From the NCBI GenBank assembly GCA_046726275.1, contig JBKPAF010000040.1, positions 1 through 64,000 on the forward strand: a stretch of DNA of 64,000 bases. The letters run 5' to 3'. Shown in pieces: positions 1 through 8,671 of this stretch (the first letter of the stretch is position 1; each line of letters begins with the position of its first letter). A program made the position numbers and the translations under genes. The notes beneath the pieces were generated by a model. The model searched no databases. It was not told the DNA's origin and was given only the letters and a program-made list of their open reading frames with translations. Source of the DNA: DASXTW01 sp046726275 (GTDB lineage: Bacteria > Actinomycetota > UBA4738).

Positions 1-459
1 TTCGGCGTGCCGGGGAAGATCCCGAAGTTCGACGAAGGACCGCTCGGTCATGCAGAGGTCGGCCGGCTGCGCTCCATCCTCAAAGCCTGCTGGTCGGCGT
101 TCGACGCGGCCGTGGAGTCCGCATCCGGCAAGACGCTACGAAAGGGGCCGCGCGGCGGGGGCCGTGACCTCGACAAGATCGTCCGACACGTCCTGGAAGC
201 CGAGGGGGGTTACTTGGCGGGGATAGGGGTCAAGCACAGGCCCGACGAGAAGGCCTCCCCAGAGGACGAGCTGCCCCGGGTGCGCAAGGTCATTCTCCAG
301 GCCCTGTCCGACGCGGTGGGCGTGGAGCCCGTTCGACGAGGACCCAGGGGCGGTGCCCGTTGGCCTCCCAGGTACTTCGTTCGTCGATCCGCCTGGCACG
401 TCCTGGACCACGCGTGGGAGATCGAGGATCGATCCACTGACTCGAAGGGAGCCGCATGA
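1..459 (+). CDS. DinB-like hypothetical protein (5' end probably outside the window)
   Basis: The frame is open from the first base, so the window edge probably cuts the gene; an internal GTG lies at 7. The protein has the pattern of a DinB/DUF664-like four-helix family common in actinobacteria: a repeated KGPRGGGRD-type loop, a helix around RHVLEAEGGYLAGIG and a C-terminal segment SAWHVLDHAWEIEDRS. The histidines in these helices sit where DinB-type proteins bind a metal, but no enzymatic reaction is established for this group. Its stop overlaps the start of the next gene as ATGA, so the two are probably cotranslated. The family call is moderate and the function unknown. Confidence 0.6.
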   Translation, partial: FGVPGKIPKFDEGPLGHAEVGRLRSILKACWSAFDAAVESASGKTLRKGPRGGGRDLDKIVRHVLEAEGGYLAGIGVKHRPDEKASPEDELPRVRKVILQALSDAVGVEPVRRGPRGGARWPPRYFVRRSAWHVLDHAWEIEDRSTDSKGAA

Positions 460-842
460 ACGTCATTCGAACGATCACCGTCGATTGTGCAGACGCCGGA
501 GTCGTCGGCCGCTTCTGGGAGACAGTCCTGGGGTGGCCGCTGGAGGTGGAATCGGACGGTTCGGCGCCTTCCCCCGGAGAAGCCTTCCTCCAGAATCCGA
601 CGGGCGGCCCGAACATGCTGTTCCAACGGGTGCCGGAGCCCAAGCGCGTCAAGAACCGCGTGCATCTGGATCTCGGTCCCACCGACCACACCCGGGACGA
701 AGAGGTCGCCCGCCTTGAAGGGGCCGGGGCAACGGTCGTCGGGGACCACAGGAAGGCGGACGGGACCGGCTGGGTCGTGATGGCCGACCCCGAGGGGAAC
801 GAGTTCTGCGTGGAGCGCAGCGACGCCGAACGCGCGTCCTGA
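456..842 (+). CDS. VOC family (glyoxalase-like) protein
   Basis: A 128-residue single-module vicinal-oxygen-chelate protein. It opens with the first beta strand MNVIRTITVDCADAGVVGRFW and closes with the typical WVVMADPEGNEFCVE strand, whose glutamate is a usual metal ligand. The middle holds NMLFQRVPEPKRVKNRVHLDL, nearly identical to a segment of the VOC gene at 19511-19954, so the two are paralogs. This glyoxalase_6-like subgroup has no defined substrate; bleomycin-resistance, dioxygenase and epimerase roles all occur in the superfamily. Its ATG overlaps the upstream stop by four bases (ATGA). Confidence 0.85.
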   Translation: MNVIRTITVDCADAGVVGRFWETVLGWPLEVESDGSAPSPGEAFLQNPTGGPNMLFQRVPEPKRVKNRVHLDLGPTDHTRDEEVARLEGAGATVVGDHRKADGTGWVVMADPEGNEFCVERSDAERAS

Positions 843-855
843 GGATGCCCAGCGG

Positions 856-1227
856 ATGCCCCGGCCACGCGTGACCCGCCGGCGCATCCTTGAGTTCGCC
901 CTGCGTTTCCCCGGCGCCTTCGAGGACCACCCCTGGGAGGAGGACGTGGTGAAGGTGGGCAAGAAGATCTTCGTGTTCCTGGGCAGCGAGGACTCGCCGG
1001 AGCCGGGGATGACGGTGAAGTTGGATGAGTCGCACGAACAGGCCCTGGCCGTCCCGGGCGCCCAACCGACGGGCTACGGGCTCGGCCGGTCCGGTTGGGT
1101 CACCCTTCATTTTCGCGACACCACCCCACCGCTCGAGGTGCTGAAGGACTGGGTCGAGGAGAGCTATCGTCGCGTCGCACCGAAGCAATTGGTCGCGGAG
1201 CTCGACGCGCGCCCGCGCCGTCGCTGA
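856..1227 (+). CDS. MmcQ/YjbR family protein
   Basis: A 123-residue protein with the MmcQ/YjbR (CyaY-like fold) layout: an N-terminal helix RRILEFALRFPGAFEDHPW, a strand VVKVGKKIFVFLG, then VTLHF and a C-terminal LKDWVEESYRRVAPKQLVAEL helix. The family is often labelled DNA-binding from its fold, but the role is not established. It follows the VOC gene by 13 bases and probably shares its transcript. The ATG at 856 is the only start that keeps the conserved first helix; an ATG at 845 is out of frame. Confidence 0.85.
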   Translation: MPRPRVTRRRILEFALRFPGAFEDHPWEEDVVKVGKKIFVFLGSEDSPEPGMTVKLDESHEQALAVPGAQPTGYGLGRSGWVTLHFRDTTPPLEVLKDWVEESYRRVAPKQLVAELDARPRRR

Positions 1228-1253
1228 CGGATCTCATGGTCCAGAGGGGAGAG

Positions 1254-2189
1254 ATGGAGGAAGCACCGCGGGCACCGGGACGGCCGCTGAAGGTCGGTGT
1301 CCAGCTCCCGGAGGTGGAACGGGAGGTCCGCTGGCCGGAGCTCCGCGACATGGCCCGGGCGGCGGAGGAAGTCCGGTTCGACTCGATCTGGGTGGGAGAC
1401 CATCTCCTGTACCGCGACCCCGATCGGCCGCCCACCGGTCCCTGGGAGGCCTGGTCGACGCTGGCGGCGCTGGCCGCCGTCACCGAGCGGGTGGAGATCG
1501 GTCCTCTCGTCGCGAGCGTCTCATTCCACAACCCGGCCATGCTGGCGAAGAAGGCGGCCACCATCGACGACATCAGCGGCGGCCGGCTGATCCTCGGCTT
1601 GGGTGCGGGATGGAACGAGCCGGAGTACCGAGCCTTCGGGTTCCCCTTCGATCACCGGGTCGACCGATTCGAGGAGGCCTTCACGATCATCCGAGGCCTG
1701 CTCCGCGACGGCGAGGTGGATTTCGCCGGGCGCTATCACCAGGCTCGGGAGTGTCTGTTGTTCCCCCGACCCGAACGGACGACGGGGCCACCGCTCATGG
1801 TCGGGACGACCGGCCCTCGGATGCTCCGCCTCGCAGCCGCTCACGCCGACGCGTGGAACGCCTGGTACTCGTGGTTCGGCAATCGACCCGAGGGCATCGG
1901 TGCGGTGCGCGAGAAGGTCGACGCCGCCTGCGCCGCCGAGGGCCGGGACCCGGCAACGCTCCAGCGCACGGTTGCGGTCCTCGTCCAGACCGACCAAAGT
2001 GCGATGGCCAGGCGCGGCGGTGCCGAGGAGACGGCGCCGCCGGTGCGCGGCTCGGCGGACGAGGTTGCCGAGACCCTCCACTCGTTCGCCAGGGAAGGCA
2101 TTTCGCACGTACAACTGGTGGTGGATCCGATCACCGTCCGGTCGATCACCCGATTGGGCCCCGTCCTGGAGAGGCTGGACCGCGAGTGA
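1254..2189 (+). CDS. LLM class F420-dependent oxidoreductase
   Basis: A luciferase-like TIM-barrel protein (311 residues from this start). Recognisable parts are FDSIWVGDHLLYRDP after the first helix, VEIGPLVASVSFHNPAMLAKKAATIDDISGGRLILGLG (given here as family context, the core being DDISGGRLILGLG), GWNEPEYRAFGFPF, and PPLMVGTTGPRMLRLAA. In actinobacteria this group normally uses F420 rather than FMN; the substrate cannot be read. The ATG at 1254 directly follows a purine-rich CAGAGGGGAGAG and gives the standard N-terminus; an in-frame ATG at 1236 has a poorer ribosome site. The stop overlaps the next start as GTGA, so the lactonase-like gene is coupled to it. Confidence 0.88.
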   Translation: MEEAPRAPGRPLKVGVQLPEVEREVRWPELRDMARAAEEVRFDSIWVGDHLLYRDPDRPPTGPWEAWSTLAALAAVTERVEIGPLVASVSFHNPAMLAKKAATIDDISGGRLILGLGAGWNEPEYRAFGFPFDHRVDRFEEAFTIIRGLLRDGEVDFAGRYHQARECLLFPRPERTTGPPLMVGTTGPRMLRLAAAHADAWNAWYSWFGNRPEGIGAVREKVDAACAAEGRDPATLQRTVAVLVQTDQSAMARRGGAEETAPPVRGSADEVAETLHSFAREGISHVQLVVDPITVRSITRLGPVLERLDRE

Positions 2190-2902
2190 TCGACGAGGGG
2201 GACATCCAGCCGATCCTGCTCGGCCACTACACGATGCCGCAGGAGAGCAGGTTCCCGGGCCAGAAGATCGTGGTCCGCGCCTACCTGATCCATCATCCGG
2301 ACCGACTCGTCCTGTTCGACACGGGGATCGCCGAGGGCCATGAGGAGGCGGAGCGCACCTACGCTCCGATCGTCAGGCGCCCGCTCCCCGAAGCCCTCGG
2401 GTCCGCGGGGTCCTCTCCCGAAGACGTCGGCGCCGTGGCCAACTGCCATTTCCACCTCGACCACTGCGGGGGGAACCCGTTGTTCCCGGATCGGCCCATC
2501 TTCGCTCAGGCTCGCGAGTACGAGGCCGCCACCGCGGGCGGTTTGGACTACACCCTGCCGAGCCTGTTCGACTTCGCCGGCGCCACGATCGAGCTCCACG
2601 ACGGATACGCCGACATCGCATCGGGGCTGCGGGCCATTCCCACTCCAGGGCATACGCCTGGACACCAGTCACTGCTGGTGGAGACGCGGCAGGGCCGAAT
2701 CCTCCTGGCCGGCCAGGCGGCCAACACGGCGTCGGACTTCGCCATGGCTCACTACGCGTGGCTGCTACGACGAGGGGGTTCGAGGGAGGAGGTGCCCGAG
2801 ATCCCCGCATGGCTGGACACCGTGCAGGAGCTCGACGTCCGCCGGGTGCACTTCGCCCACGACCTTCTGTCGTGGGGACCTCCGCCGCCCCCGCCGGGCT
2901 GA
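2186..2902 (+). CDS. MBL-fold hydrolase, N-acyl homoserine lactonase family
   Basis: A 238-residue metallo-beta-lactamase-fold protein. It carries the zinc motif NCHFHLDHCGG (HxHxDH) around residue 85, the second metal region TPGHTPGHQSLL, and a late histidine in VHFAHDLL. The overall layout resembles AttM/AiiA-type lactonases (VVRAYLIHHPDRLVLFDTG near the start). Members hydrolyse homoserine lactones or other lactones and esters; the true substrate is unknown. The GTG at 2186 overlaps the upstream oxidoreductase stop by four bases, and no other good start keeps the first strand. It faces the EamA gene tail to tail. Confidence 0.85.
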   Translation: MIDEGDIQPILLGHYTMPQESRFPGQKIVVRAYLIHHPDRLVLFDTGIAEGHEEAERTYAPIVRRPLPEALGSAGSSPEDVGAVANCHFHLDHCGGNPLFPDRPIFAQAREYEAATAGGLDYTLPSLFDFAGATIELHDGYADIASGLRAIPTPGHTPGHQSLLVETRQGRILLAGQAANTASDFAMAHYAWLLRRGGSREEVPEIPAWLDTVQELDVRRVHFAHDLLSWGPPPPPPG

Positions 2903-2910
2903 CCGGGACT

Positions 2911-3843
2911 TCAAGCCGGAGCGATTTCCGGAGAGATGGCTTCGTCCTGCGCGCGGGTTGCCCGGTGCACGACGACACCCACCGCCAGCACGGCCATCAC
3001 CCCGCCGACGATCGACAGCGCGGGCAGCGGCTCGCCCAGAAAGATCATGGCCGCGACCGCGGCGATCACCGGCTCGGCCAGGATCAGCAGGGACGAGATG
3101 GACACGTCCACCTGGGCGTGCGACCAGGCCAGGAGGGAGTGCCCCGCCTGGGCCGTGGCCACGAATAGGATCAGCCACAGGAAGTCCTGCCACCGGACCG
3201 CGAAGCTCTGCCCGGAAAGCAGCGCAACCGGCGTGACGACGACCGCAGCAACGATGGTCACGGCGGTCATGTACTCGAGGGCCCGGATCTCCTGCCGGAT
3301 GCGCTTGGACAGAAGCCAGTACGTCGTCCACGCGAAGAGCGCCGCGACCGCCCACAGGTCCCCCTCCAGACTCCACACCGGCGTCCCGCTCGAGCCCACG
3401 ACGACGAGTGCCACCCCGCCCAGAGAGACCGCCGTCCATGCCACGTCGTGCGCCGTCACCTGCTCGCCGAACATCGGGCCAGCCACCAGCAGCGTGAGGG
3501 CCGGCTGGAGCGCCGCCACGATCAGTACGTCGGCCACGCTGGTCAGTTTCAAAGCCGTAAAGAAGAAGCACAGGTTGGCGCCGAACAGGATGCCGCTGGG
3601 AATCGTCCTACGAAGGATCGGCCACGAGAGTCGCCGGCCCATCACCAACAGGAGGGCGACCATGAGCACCGCCCCCAACCAGAGTCGGTAGAAGGCGAAC
3701 ACCAGCGCCTCGAGCTGGCTGATCTTGATCACGACGTTCATCACCGAGAACGCCGCGATGGGACAGATGACCGCCAGCACGCCGCGCCTGGTCGCCCTGG
3801 GCTTTCTGGTCGGGACCGAGTCGGAACCGGGCTCTGTCACCAC
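2911..3843 (-). CDS. EamA/DMT family transporter
   Basis: A 310-residue membrane protein with about ten hydrophobic segments and the duplicated EamA architecture. Each half ends in the characteristic pattern ALQPALTLLVAGPMFGEQ and ILAEPVIAAVAAMIFLGEP, with a following GGV(A/M) helix. Such proteins sit in the cytoplasmic membrane and usually export amino acids or other small metabolites; the substrate is not predictable. The start is one of two adjacent GTG codons (3843 or 3840), without a convincing Shine-Dalgarno. The gene lies back to back with the SRPBCC gene across about 120 bases. Confidence 0.88.
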   Translation of the reverse strand: MVTEPGSDSVPTRKPRATRRGVLAVICPIAAFSVMNVVIKISQLEALVFAFYRLWLGAVLMVALLLVMGRRLSWPILRRTIPSGILFGANLCFFFTALKLTSVADVLIVAALQPALTLLVAGPMFGEQVTAHDVAWTAVSLGGVALVVVGSSGTPVWSLEGDLWAVAALFAWTTYWLLSKRIRQEIRALEYMTAVTIVAAVVVTPVALLSGQSFAVRWQDFLWLILFVATAQAGHSLLAWSHAQVDVSISSLLILAEPVIAAVAAMIFLGEPLPALSIVGGVMAVLAVGVVVHRATRAQDEAISPEIAPA

Positions 3844-3962
3844 TGAAAGGCATTGTGACAGTCACGCGGGTTCGCGCTCCAAGAGCCCAGCTCGCCGAGG
3901 TGGCGGCGACCGCGCCGCCGTCATAGGGTCAGCGCCACCACCACCAGCGAGAGGGAAGGGCC

Positions 3963-4428
3963 ATGCCGAAGGTCGAGTTCGACATCGAAACGACGGTCCC
4001 TGCCGAGCAGGTTCTCAAGAGCCTGATCGACTTCTCGGAACGGCGTCCGGAGATCTGGCCGGGGATCGATCCCAGCCAGTACGAGGTGTATTCGGTCGGA
4101 GAGACCGAGGCCGACGTAAAGGAAGGCTCGAGGATGCCCGGCGCGACCATCTGGGCCAGGGAGCACTACGACTGGTCGACACCGGGCACGGTGAGGTGGA
4201 CCGTTCGGGAGAGCAATTTCTCGGCCCCGGGGAGCTACGTCTCGGCCACGGTGACGCCGAAGGACGACGGCGGCAGCCGCATCCACGTCACCTGGGATCG
4301 GACCGGGACGTCCTTCATCGGGCGAGTGGGCCGTCGCCCTGATCAGCTTGACGAAGGGGAAGCCGGTCGCCGACTCGATGAGGAAGGCCCTGGAAAAGAT
4401 GGAGCCCTCCTCGGGCACGCAGACGTAG
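3963..4428 (+). pseudogene. SRPBCC family protein, frameshifted near the 3' end
   Basis: The N-terminal 120 residues follow a START/polyketide-cyclase (SRPBCC) pattern: MPKVEFDIETTVPAEQVLKS, then WPGIDPSQYEVYSVGETEADV, and ending SRIHVTWDRTGTSFIGR. After about 4327 the frame stops making sense. Dropping one G from the GGG at 4328-4330 restores a natural C-terminus, GRVAVALISLTKGKPVADS and on to TAG at 4426-4428. The gene therefore carries a one-base insertion, real or an assembly error. Left uncorrected, the frame runs on antisense to msrA, which is not a believable product. A good GAGGGAAGGG site precedes the ATG. The family binds small hydrophobic ligands. Confidence 0.75.
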
Positions 4429-4442
4429 GGCTCAGCCGGACG

Positions 4443-4964
4443 TCACCGGGCTGCAGGGATCAGTCCGAGCTCCTCAAGCGTTCGCGTCGGCACGACGTGG
4501 CAGTAGGGCTCGTGACCGTTCTTCTCGTAGTAGGCCTGGTGATAGCCCTCGGCCGGATAGAAGACGGTGAGGGGTCGGATCTCCGTGGCGATGGGCTTGG
4601 TGAACCGGCCCTGGGCTCGCTCACGGGACGCCTCCGCCGCAGCCTGCTGCTCCGGCGAGTGCGTGAAGATCGCGCTTCGATACTGGTCGCCGATGTCGGG
4701 TCCCTGCCGGTTGACCTGTGTCGGATCGTGCATCGCCCAGAACACGTCGAGCATCTGGTCGAATGTCACCCGCTCGGGGTCGAACGTCACCTGGCAGACC
4801 TCGGCGTGCCCGGTGGTGTGCGAGCACACCTCCTGATAGGTGGGGTTCTCGGTGACGCCGCCGCTGTATCCGGACTCCACGGCCACCACCCCGGGGACGC
4901 GGCGAAAGACATACTCCACGCCCCAGAAGCATCCCGCCCCGAACGTCACCTTCTCCTCGGCCAT
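4443..4964 (-). CDS. msrA: Peptide-methionine (S)-S-oxide reductase MsrA
   Basis: Repairs the S-epimer of methionine sulfoxide in proteins and free methionine, using thioredoxin as reductant. The catalytic motif GAGCFWG lies at residues 9-15 (Cys12), followed by VESGYSGG, the NPTYQEVC segment and the substrate pocket GDQYRSAIF. Length is 173 residues, normal for the family. The start at 4964 follows GGGAGGGTGAC; the longer frame upstream adds only non-family residues. It is separate from msrB at 22.6 kb. It lies just downstream of a peroxiredoxin-like gene on the same strand, so oxidative-stress repair genes are adjacent here. Confidence 0.96.
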   Translation of the reverse strand: MAEEKVTFGAGCFWGVEYVFRRVPGVVAVESGYSGGVTENPTYQEVCSHTTGHAEVCQVTFDPERVTFDQMLDVFWAMHDPTQVNRQGPDIGDQYRSAIFTHSPEQQAAAEASRERAQGRFTKPIATEIRPLTVFYPAEGYHQAYYEKNGHEPYCHVVPTRTLEELGLIPAAR

Positions 4965-5046
4965 GTCACCCTCCCCGTGAATCGACAACGGCTGTTCTCG
5001 TCCCACCATAGTCGCAGGCCGGAGAAAATCGGGCCCGCTTGGGGCT

Positions 5047-5646
5047 TCAGAAGGCCCGGCGGCGTTCCCGGAGGCGGGCGAGGACGTCGAGGATCCGCTG
5101 GTTTGGGGGCGTGTCGGCCACGTGCCGGTTCCGGTGAGCCATCCGGATGAGCCCCTCCGTGTCCACCACGAACGTCCCCGGCATCTGCATGAACTTGCCC
5201 CCCTTCAGGCCGCGCTGGATCGTCTGCCTGTGCAGGTTCGCTCGGAGGAAGGGGAGGGCCGTCCTGGGCCCGACCACCTGCGCCGGACGGGCCTTCGAAA
5301 GGCCATACGCACGATAGGCCGAGCGGTCGGGGTCCACCAGGCACTCGAAGGGATGGTCCATCCGGCGGGTGAAGGCGACCGCGTCTGAAGGGGTTCCCTG
5401 GCCGATGAGGACGATCCCGGCCCCAGCGTCCTCGAATCGCTCACGGTCCTTCTTCAGCCCCACGACCTGGGACTGGCAGAACGGGCACCCGAAATAGCGA
5501 AGGAACACGACGACCGCCGGCTCCCGTTGCCAGCAGTCGGACAGCGTGGCCTCCCGGGCAGCCATGTCCAGGAGCGACACGTCCGGGGCGGGGTCGTCCA
5601 GGCCCGGTCCCTTGACACCTGGCCCCCGGATCTCCGGTGCGGTCAA
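5047..5646 (-). CDS. Peroxiredoxin-like (AhpC/TSA-type) protein
   Basis: A thioredoxin-fold protein of 199 residues. VVVFLRYFGCPFCQSQVVGL contains a CPFC pair (Cys54 and Cys57), like the PRXL2/AhpC-TSA antioxidant family rather than classical two-cysteine peroxiredoxins. Later come ECLVDPDRSAYRAYGL and a GTFVVDTEGLIRMAH strand, both usual for the fold. The likely start is TTG at 5646, whose bases overlap the stop of the upstream histidine kinase (TTGA), implying translational coupling. Its partner kinase suggests a redox or stress setting, but no substrate is known. The non-ATG start is the main uncertainty. Confidence 0.8.
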   Translation of the reverse strand: MTAPEIRGPGVKGPGLDDPAPDVSLLDMAAREATLSDCWQREPAVVVFLRYFGCPFCQSQVVGLKKDRERFEDAGAGIVLIGQGTPSDAVAFTRRMDHPFECLVDPDRSAYRAYGLSKARPAQVVGPRTALPFLRANLHRQTIQRGLKGGKFMQMPGTFVVDTEGLIRMAHRNRHVADTPPNQRILDVLARLRERRRAF

Positions 5647-7490
5647 TCGATCTCCATGGGCGCAGGCTCAGGCTCGGCCACGGCCCGTCGCATGGCGGCC
5701 GCGAAGGGGTCCTCCCCGACCCCCACGATCGGCAAACGGAAGGTGAAGGTGGAGCCGACGCCGACCTGCGTCTCGATCTCTAGCGCGCTCCCGTGCAGCT
5801 CGAGGATCTCCCCGGCGAGAGCCAGCCCCAGACCGAGGCCCTTCGTCCGGGCGGTCAGATCCCCCCCACGGAAGAACCGTTCGCCGAGGTGGAAGACCTC
5901 CTCCTCGGGGATCCCCGGCCCGTTGTCCTGGACGGCCACCACCGCGGTGCCGTCATCACTCCGAGCCGAGATCAGGACGTGCGTCCCCAGGGGAGTGTGC
6001 TTGGCCGCGTTCGACAGGAGATTCTCGATCACCCGCTCGATGAGGCCCTGATCCGCCTCGACAAGCAGGAGCTCCTCGGCTAGCACTTCGAGCGGCCGCT
6101 CCTTGAACAGGGGAGCCAGCCGCATCGCCACCTGGGCCACGAGCGCTCCCACGTCCGTCGGCTGCTTGGCCACGTTCTGGCCCTCCGCCCCCAGCCGGGC
6201 GAAATCCAGGAGGGACGCGATCAGGCCATCGAGCGCCTTGGCGTTCCTGTTCATGGCCTTCAGGAGTTGCAGACGCACGGTGTCGTCCAGGTCGGCCCAT
6301 CGTTGCTCCAGGGTCGTTCCGGACCCCATGATCACGGTCAGGGGGGTGCGGATCTCGTGGGACGCGGTGGCCAGGAAGTCGTCCTTCAGGCGGTCGAGCT
6401 CCTCAAGCCGTTCCACCGTGTGCAGCGTCTCCTCGAACCGCTGGGCGTTCTCCACCGCCAGCCCGACCTGTCCGGCCAGGAGCTGGAACGCCTCGGCCTC
6501 GGCCTCCGGGATGGCCCGGCCGTCGCGCCTCGCTCCCAGCAGGGCTCCGGCGAGCCAGCCGTCCAGCCACACGGGGCTCGCGATCAGGGCATGGAACCCG
6601 GCGTCGAGGAGCGGCTGGGCCACATCCTCTGGGGCGGTGTGCGCCTCGTCGAGGATCACGGCCTCCCCGGTCGCGCGGACCAGCCCCGGAACGTCCCCGG
6701 TCGCAGAGTGCGTGGCCATGACGTAGTCGTCCGGAAGCCCTCGCGGATGCGTGACCACGAACGTCTCGGTCTCGTGATCGAACATGCAGACGGCGGCCGC
6801 GTCGAACCCGAGCCCGATGACGCTGTCGACGAAGCTCGCCATGACGGCGTCCTTGTCGAGCGTCATCTGACGGGCCGAGGCCGCCACCTCCGAGAGGACC
6901 GTCGCCCACCGCTCGGCCCGGTACCGCTCCTGCTGCAACGAGTCGATGTGGCCGAGGAGCTGGGCGGCCAGGAAGCTGACCAGCAGCGCCACGATCGCGA
7001 GGACCCCGCACCGGAAGAAGACCGTCGCCGCGCTGATGTCCCAGCCGGTCAGCAGGAGCACGCCGAGGTAGCAAGCGAAGGTGAAGAGGAGCAATGCGAC
7101 CTGGCCGCGGGGCGGATAGGCGGCCCCGAAGAAGACTGTGGTCAGGGCGTAGAGGACGAACATCTCGGACTGGCCGCCCCCCGTGAACCCCACCGCCACG
7201 GTGATCAGCAGGATGTCCAGGACGGACCAGGCGTAGAGGGTCTTGACCCCGAGGTCGGTCGTGAAGAGGCGCTTCCATGGCAGGAGCAGGACTCCAATGG
7301 CGCCCAGGGAGGCCGAGACGATGACGGCGACGTAGGCGACGTCGTGGATCGTGCCGTGGCCGGGGAGGAGCCGAAACAGGATCAGCAGGAGCAACGCCAA
7401 AACGGTCGCCTGCAGACCGGTGCGGACGGCGCCCAGCCGGTAGGAGACCAGTGGCTCCGTGTGCGTGTTCGTGTCGAGCATGCCCCTCAC
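5643..7490 (-). CDS. Membrane-bound GAF-domain sensor histidine kinase
   Basis: Six or so transmembrane segments fill residues 20-180. A GAF-like domain spans about 215-350. A HisKA helix carries SHEIRTP with the phospho-acceptor His378, and the HATPase domain shows ENLLSNAAKH (about 489), DNGPGIP (522) and GLGLGLA (551). The protein is a 615-residue orthodox kinase lacking a receiver. No response regulator is adjacent; the coupled downstream gene is a peroxiredoxin-like protein, which hints at redox sensing (inference). GTG at 7490 has GAGG five bases upstream; an ATG at 7481 is the alternative. Confidence 0.92.
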   Translation of the reverse strand: MRGMLDTNTHTEPLVSYRLGAVRTGLQATVLALLLLILFRLLPGHGTIHDVAYVAVIVSASLGAIGVLLLPWKRLFTTDLGVKTLYAWSVLDILLITVAVGFTGGGQSEMFVLYALTTVFFGAAYPPRGQVALLLFTFACYLGVLLLTGWDISAATVFFRCGVLAIVALLVSFLAAQLLGHIDSLQQERYRAERWATVLSEVAASARQMTLDKDAVMASFVDSVIGLGFDAAAVCMFDHETETFVVTHPRGLPDDYVMATHSATGDVPGLVRATGEAVILDEAHTAPEDVAQPLLDAGFHALIASPVWLDGWLAGALLGARRDGRAIPEAEAEAFQLLAGQVGLAVENAQRFEETLHTVERLEELDRLKDDFLATASHEIRTPLTVIMGSGTTLEQRWADLDDTVRLQLLKAMNRNAKALDGLIASLLDFARLGAEGQNVAKQPTDVGALVAQVAMRLAPLFKERPLEVLAEELLLVEADQGLIERVIENLLSNAAKHTPLGTHVLISARSDDGTAVVAVQDNGPGIPEEEVFHLGERFFRGGDLTARTKGLGLGLALAGEILELHGSALEIETQVGVGSTFTFRLPIVGVGEDPFAAAMRRAVAEPEPAPMEID

Positions 7491-7652
7491 ACAATCCTCG
7501 GCGTGCGAAACGGACGCTATAGCACCGGGAGGAGCCCGGAAAGCAGAAACCGCCGGAACCCGGAGGCCCCAGCGGCTTCTGAACTCAATATTTTAGTCGC
7601 GGCCTCGAGTGGAGTCAAGCCTGAACGGGCCGCGGATCGCCGCGAACCGAAT
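7491..7652. other. Intergenic leader of the histidine kinase operon
   Basis: These 162 bases hold no credible gene. A TATAGC-like box near 7520, read on the minus strand, could be part of the kinase promoter, but no clear -35 partner is visible. A locally A/T-rich patch (CAATATTTTAG) lies near 7586. Confidence 0.3.
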
Positions 7653-8072
7653 TCAGCGGCCTGACTGGTGGCCGTCGATCAGGCCGTAACGGACCATCTC
7701 CACGGCGATGCATCGGTTCTCCACGTAATCCAGGCCGGCGTCCTGGGCGATCCGCCTCGCTTCGTCCGAGGAGATGCCGAGTTGGAGCCATACCGCCTTG
7801 GCGCCGATGGCCACCGCCTGCCGGACGACCTCAGGCGTCTCAGCCGAGGGGCGGAACACGTTGACCAGATCGACGGGCTCCCGGATGTCCTCGAGCCTCC
7901 GGTAGACCTTCTCCCCGAGCAGGAGGTCCGCGTAGGGATTGACGGGGATGATCCGGTAACCGGCCATCTGCATCTGCATGGGAACGCGCCCCGCTTCCTT
8001 GTGGGGATACCTGGAGATGCCAACCACAGCGATCACCTTCGACCGTCGCAGGATCGTCTTCGGGTCAGCCAT
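7653..8072 (-). CDS. CoA-binding protein (YccU-type Rossmann fold)
   Basis: A 139-residue stand-alone CoA_binding domain. It begins ILRRSKVIAVVGISRYPHKE, a nucleotide-binding strand and loop resembling succinyl-CoA synthetase alpha. It continues with GYRIIPVNPYADLLLGEKVYRR, VDLVNVFRPSAETPEVVRQA and AKAVWLQLGISSDEA, and ends with a DYVENRCIAVE segment. All are hallmarks of the YccU family, which binds CoA but has no confirmed enzymatic role. The start at 8072 was chosen because all upstream residues are outside the family pattern. It lies 56 bases after yqgE on the same strand and is probably in its operon. Confidence 0.92.
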   Translation of the reverse strand: MADPKTILRRSKVIAVVGISRYPHKEAGRVPMQMQMAGYRIIPVNPYADLLLGEKVYRRLEDIREPVDLVNVFRPSAETPEVVRQAVAIGAKAVWLQLGISSDEARRIAQDAGLDYVENRCIAVEMVRYGLIDGHQSGR

Positions 8073-8128
8073 GGCGCGCCTCACGCCTCGCACCGTTCTC
8101 GATGGAACGATACCCTCCGGCCCTCGGA

Positions 8129-8671
8129 CTAGTTGAGCGAAGGGTCGGGAGGCATGGTCGATAGGAGTGCGAACCTGCCTCCCTTCCGAAACAAGACTTC
8201 GCTCCACAGCTTCTCCGGTTCGGGAGTGAACACGTCCTCCTCGAGAGCGGGCTCGATGATCCAGGATCCGATCTCGAGTTCTGCCTCGAGCTGGCCCTCG
8301 CCCCACCCCGCGTAGCCGGCGAATACCCGAGCCCGGCGGATGCCGTCCCGCTGCTTCCCGTCCACCTCGCCCATCAGGAACCCGATGGAACCGAACACGA
8401 TCAACCCGGCGAAGTCCGGGTGCTCCACGTCCGCCAGGACGACCGCCGACTCCGGCTGGACCGGACCACCCACGAACACCGGGTCGCTGGGATCCACGAG
8501 ATCAACGAGCACAGGCGCTGCGTCACCGACGGACACGGGGGCGGGTCGGTTGAGCACCACGCCCAGCGCGCCCTCATCATTGTGCTCACCGACCAGGACG
8601 ACCGTGCGCCTGAAGTTGGGATCCATCAGGCTCGGGTCGGCGATCAGGAGCTGCCCCCGCAATCGGTCCAC
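8129..8671 (-). CDS. YqgE/AlgH family protein
   Basis: The protein matches the UPF0301 (YqgE/AlgH) fold: LRGQLLIADPSLMDPNFRRTV, then GALGVVLNRPAPVSVGD, VFVGGPVQPESAVVL, ARVFAGYAGWGEGQLE and the terminal SWIIEPALEEDVF. AlgH was first linked to alginate regulation in Pseudomonas, but a general biochemical function is unknown. The GTG at 8671 is preceded by TAGGGAAAG, and residues further upstream do not fit the family. It heads a likely two-gene operon with the CoA-binding protein. Confidence 0.93.
   Translation of the reverse strand: MDRLRGQLLIADPSLMDPNFRRTVVLVGEHNDEGALGVVLNRPAPVSVGDAAPVLVDLVDPSDPVFVGGPVQPESAVVLADVEHPDFAGLIVFGSIGFLMGEVDGKQRDGIRRARVFAGYAGWGEGQLEAELEIGSWIIEPALEEDVFTPEPEKLWSEVLFRKGGRFALLSTMPPDPSLN

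Noticed and set aside
1095..1253. Upstream extension of the first LLM oxidoreductase into the YjbR gene
   Set aside because: The extra residues overlap a well-supported gene and are not family-like; ATG 1254 has the best ribosome site.
4331..5150. Continuation of the SRPBCC frame for another 270 codons, looking like a fusion protein
   Set aside because: The extension is antisense to msrA and has no domain pattern; a one-base frameshift explains it better.
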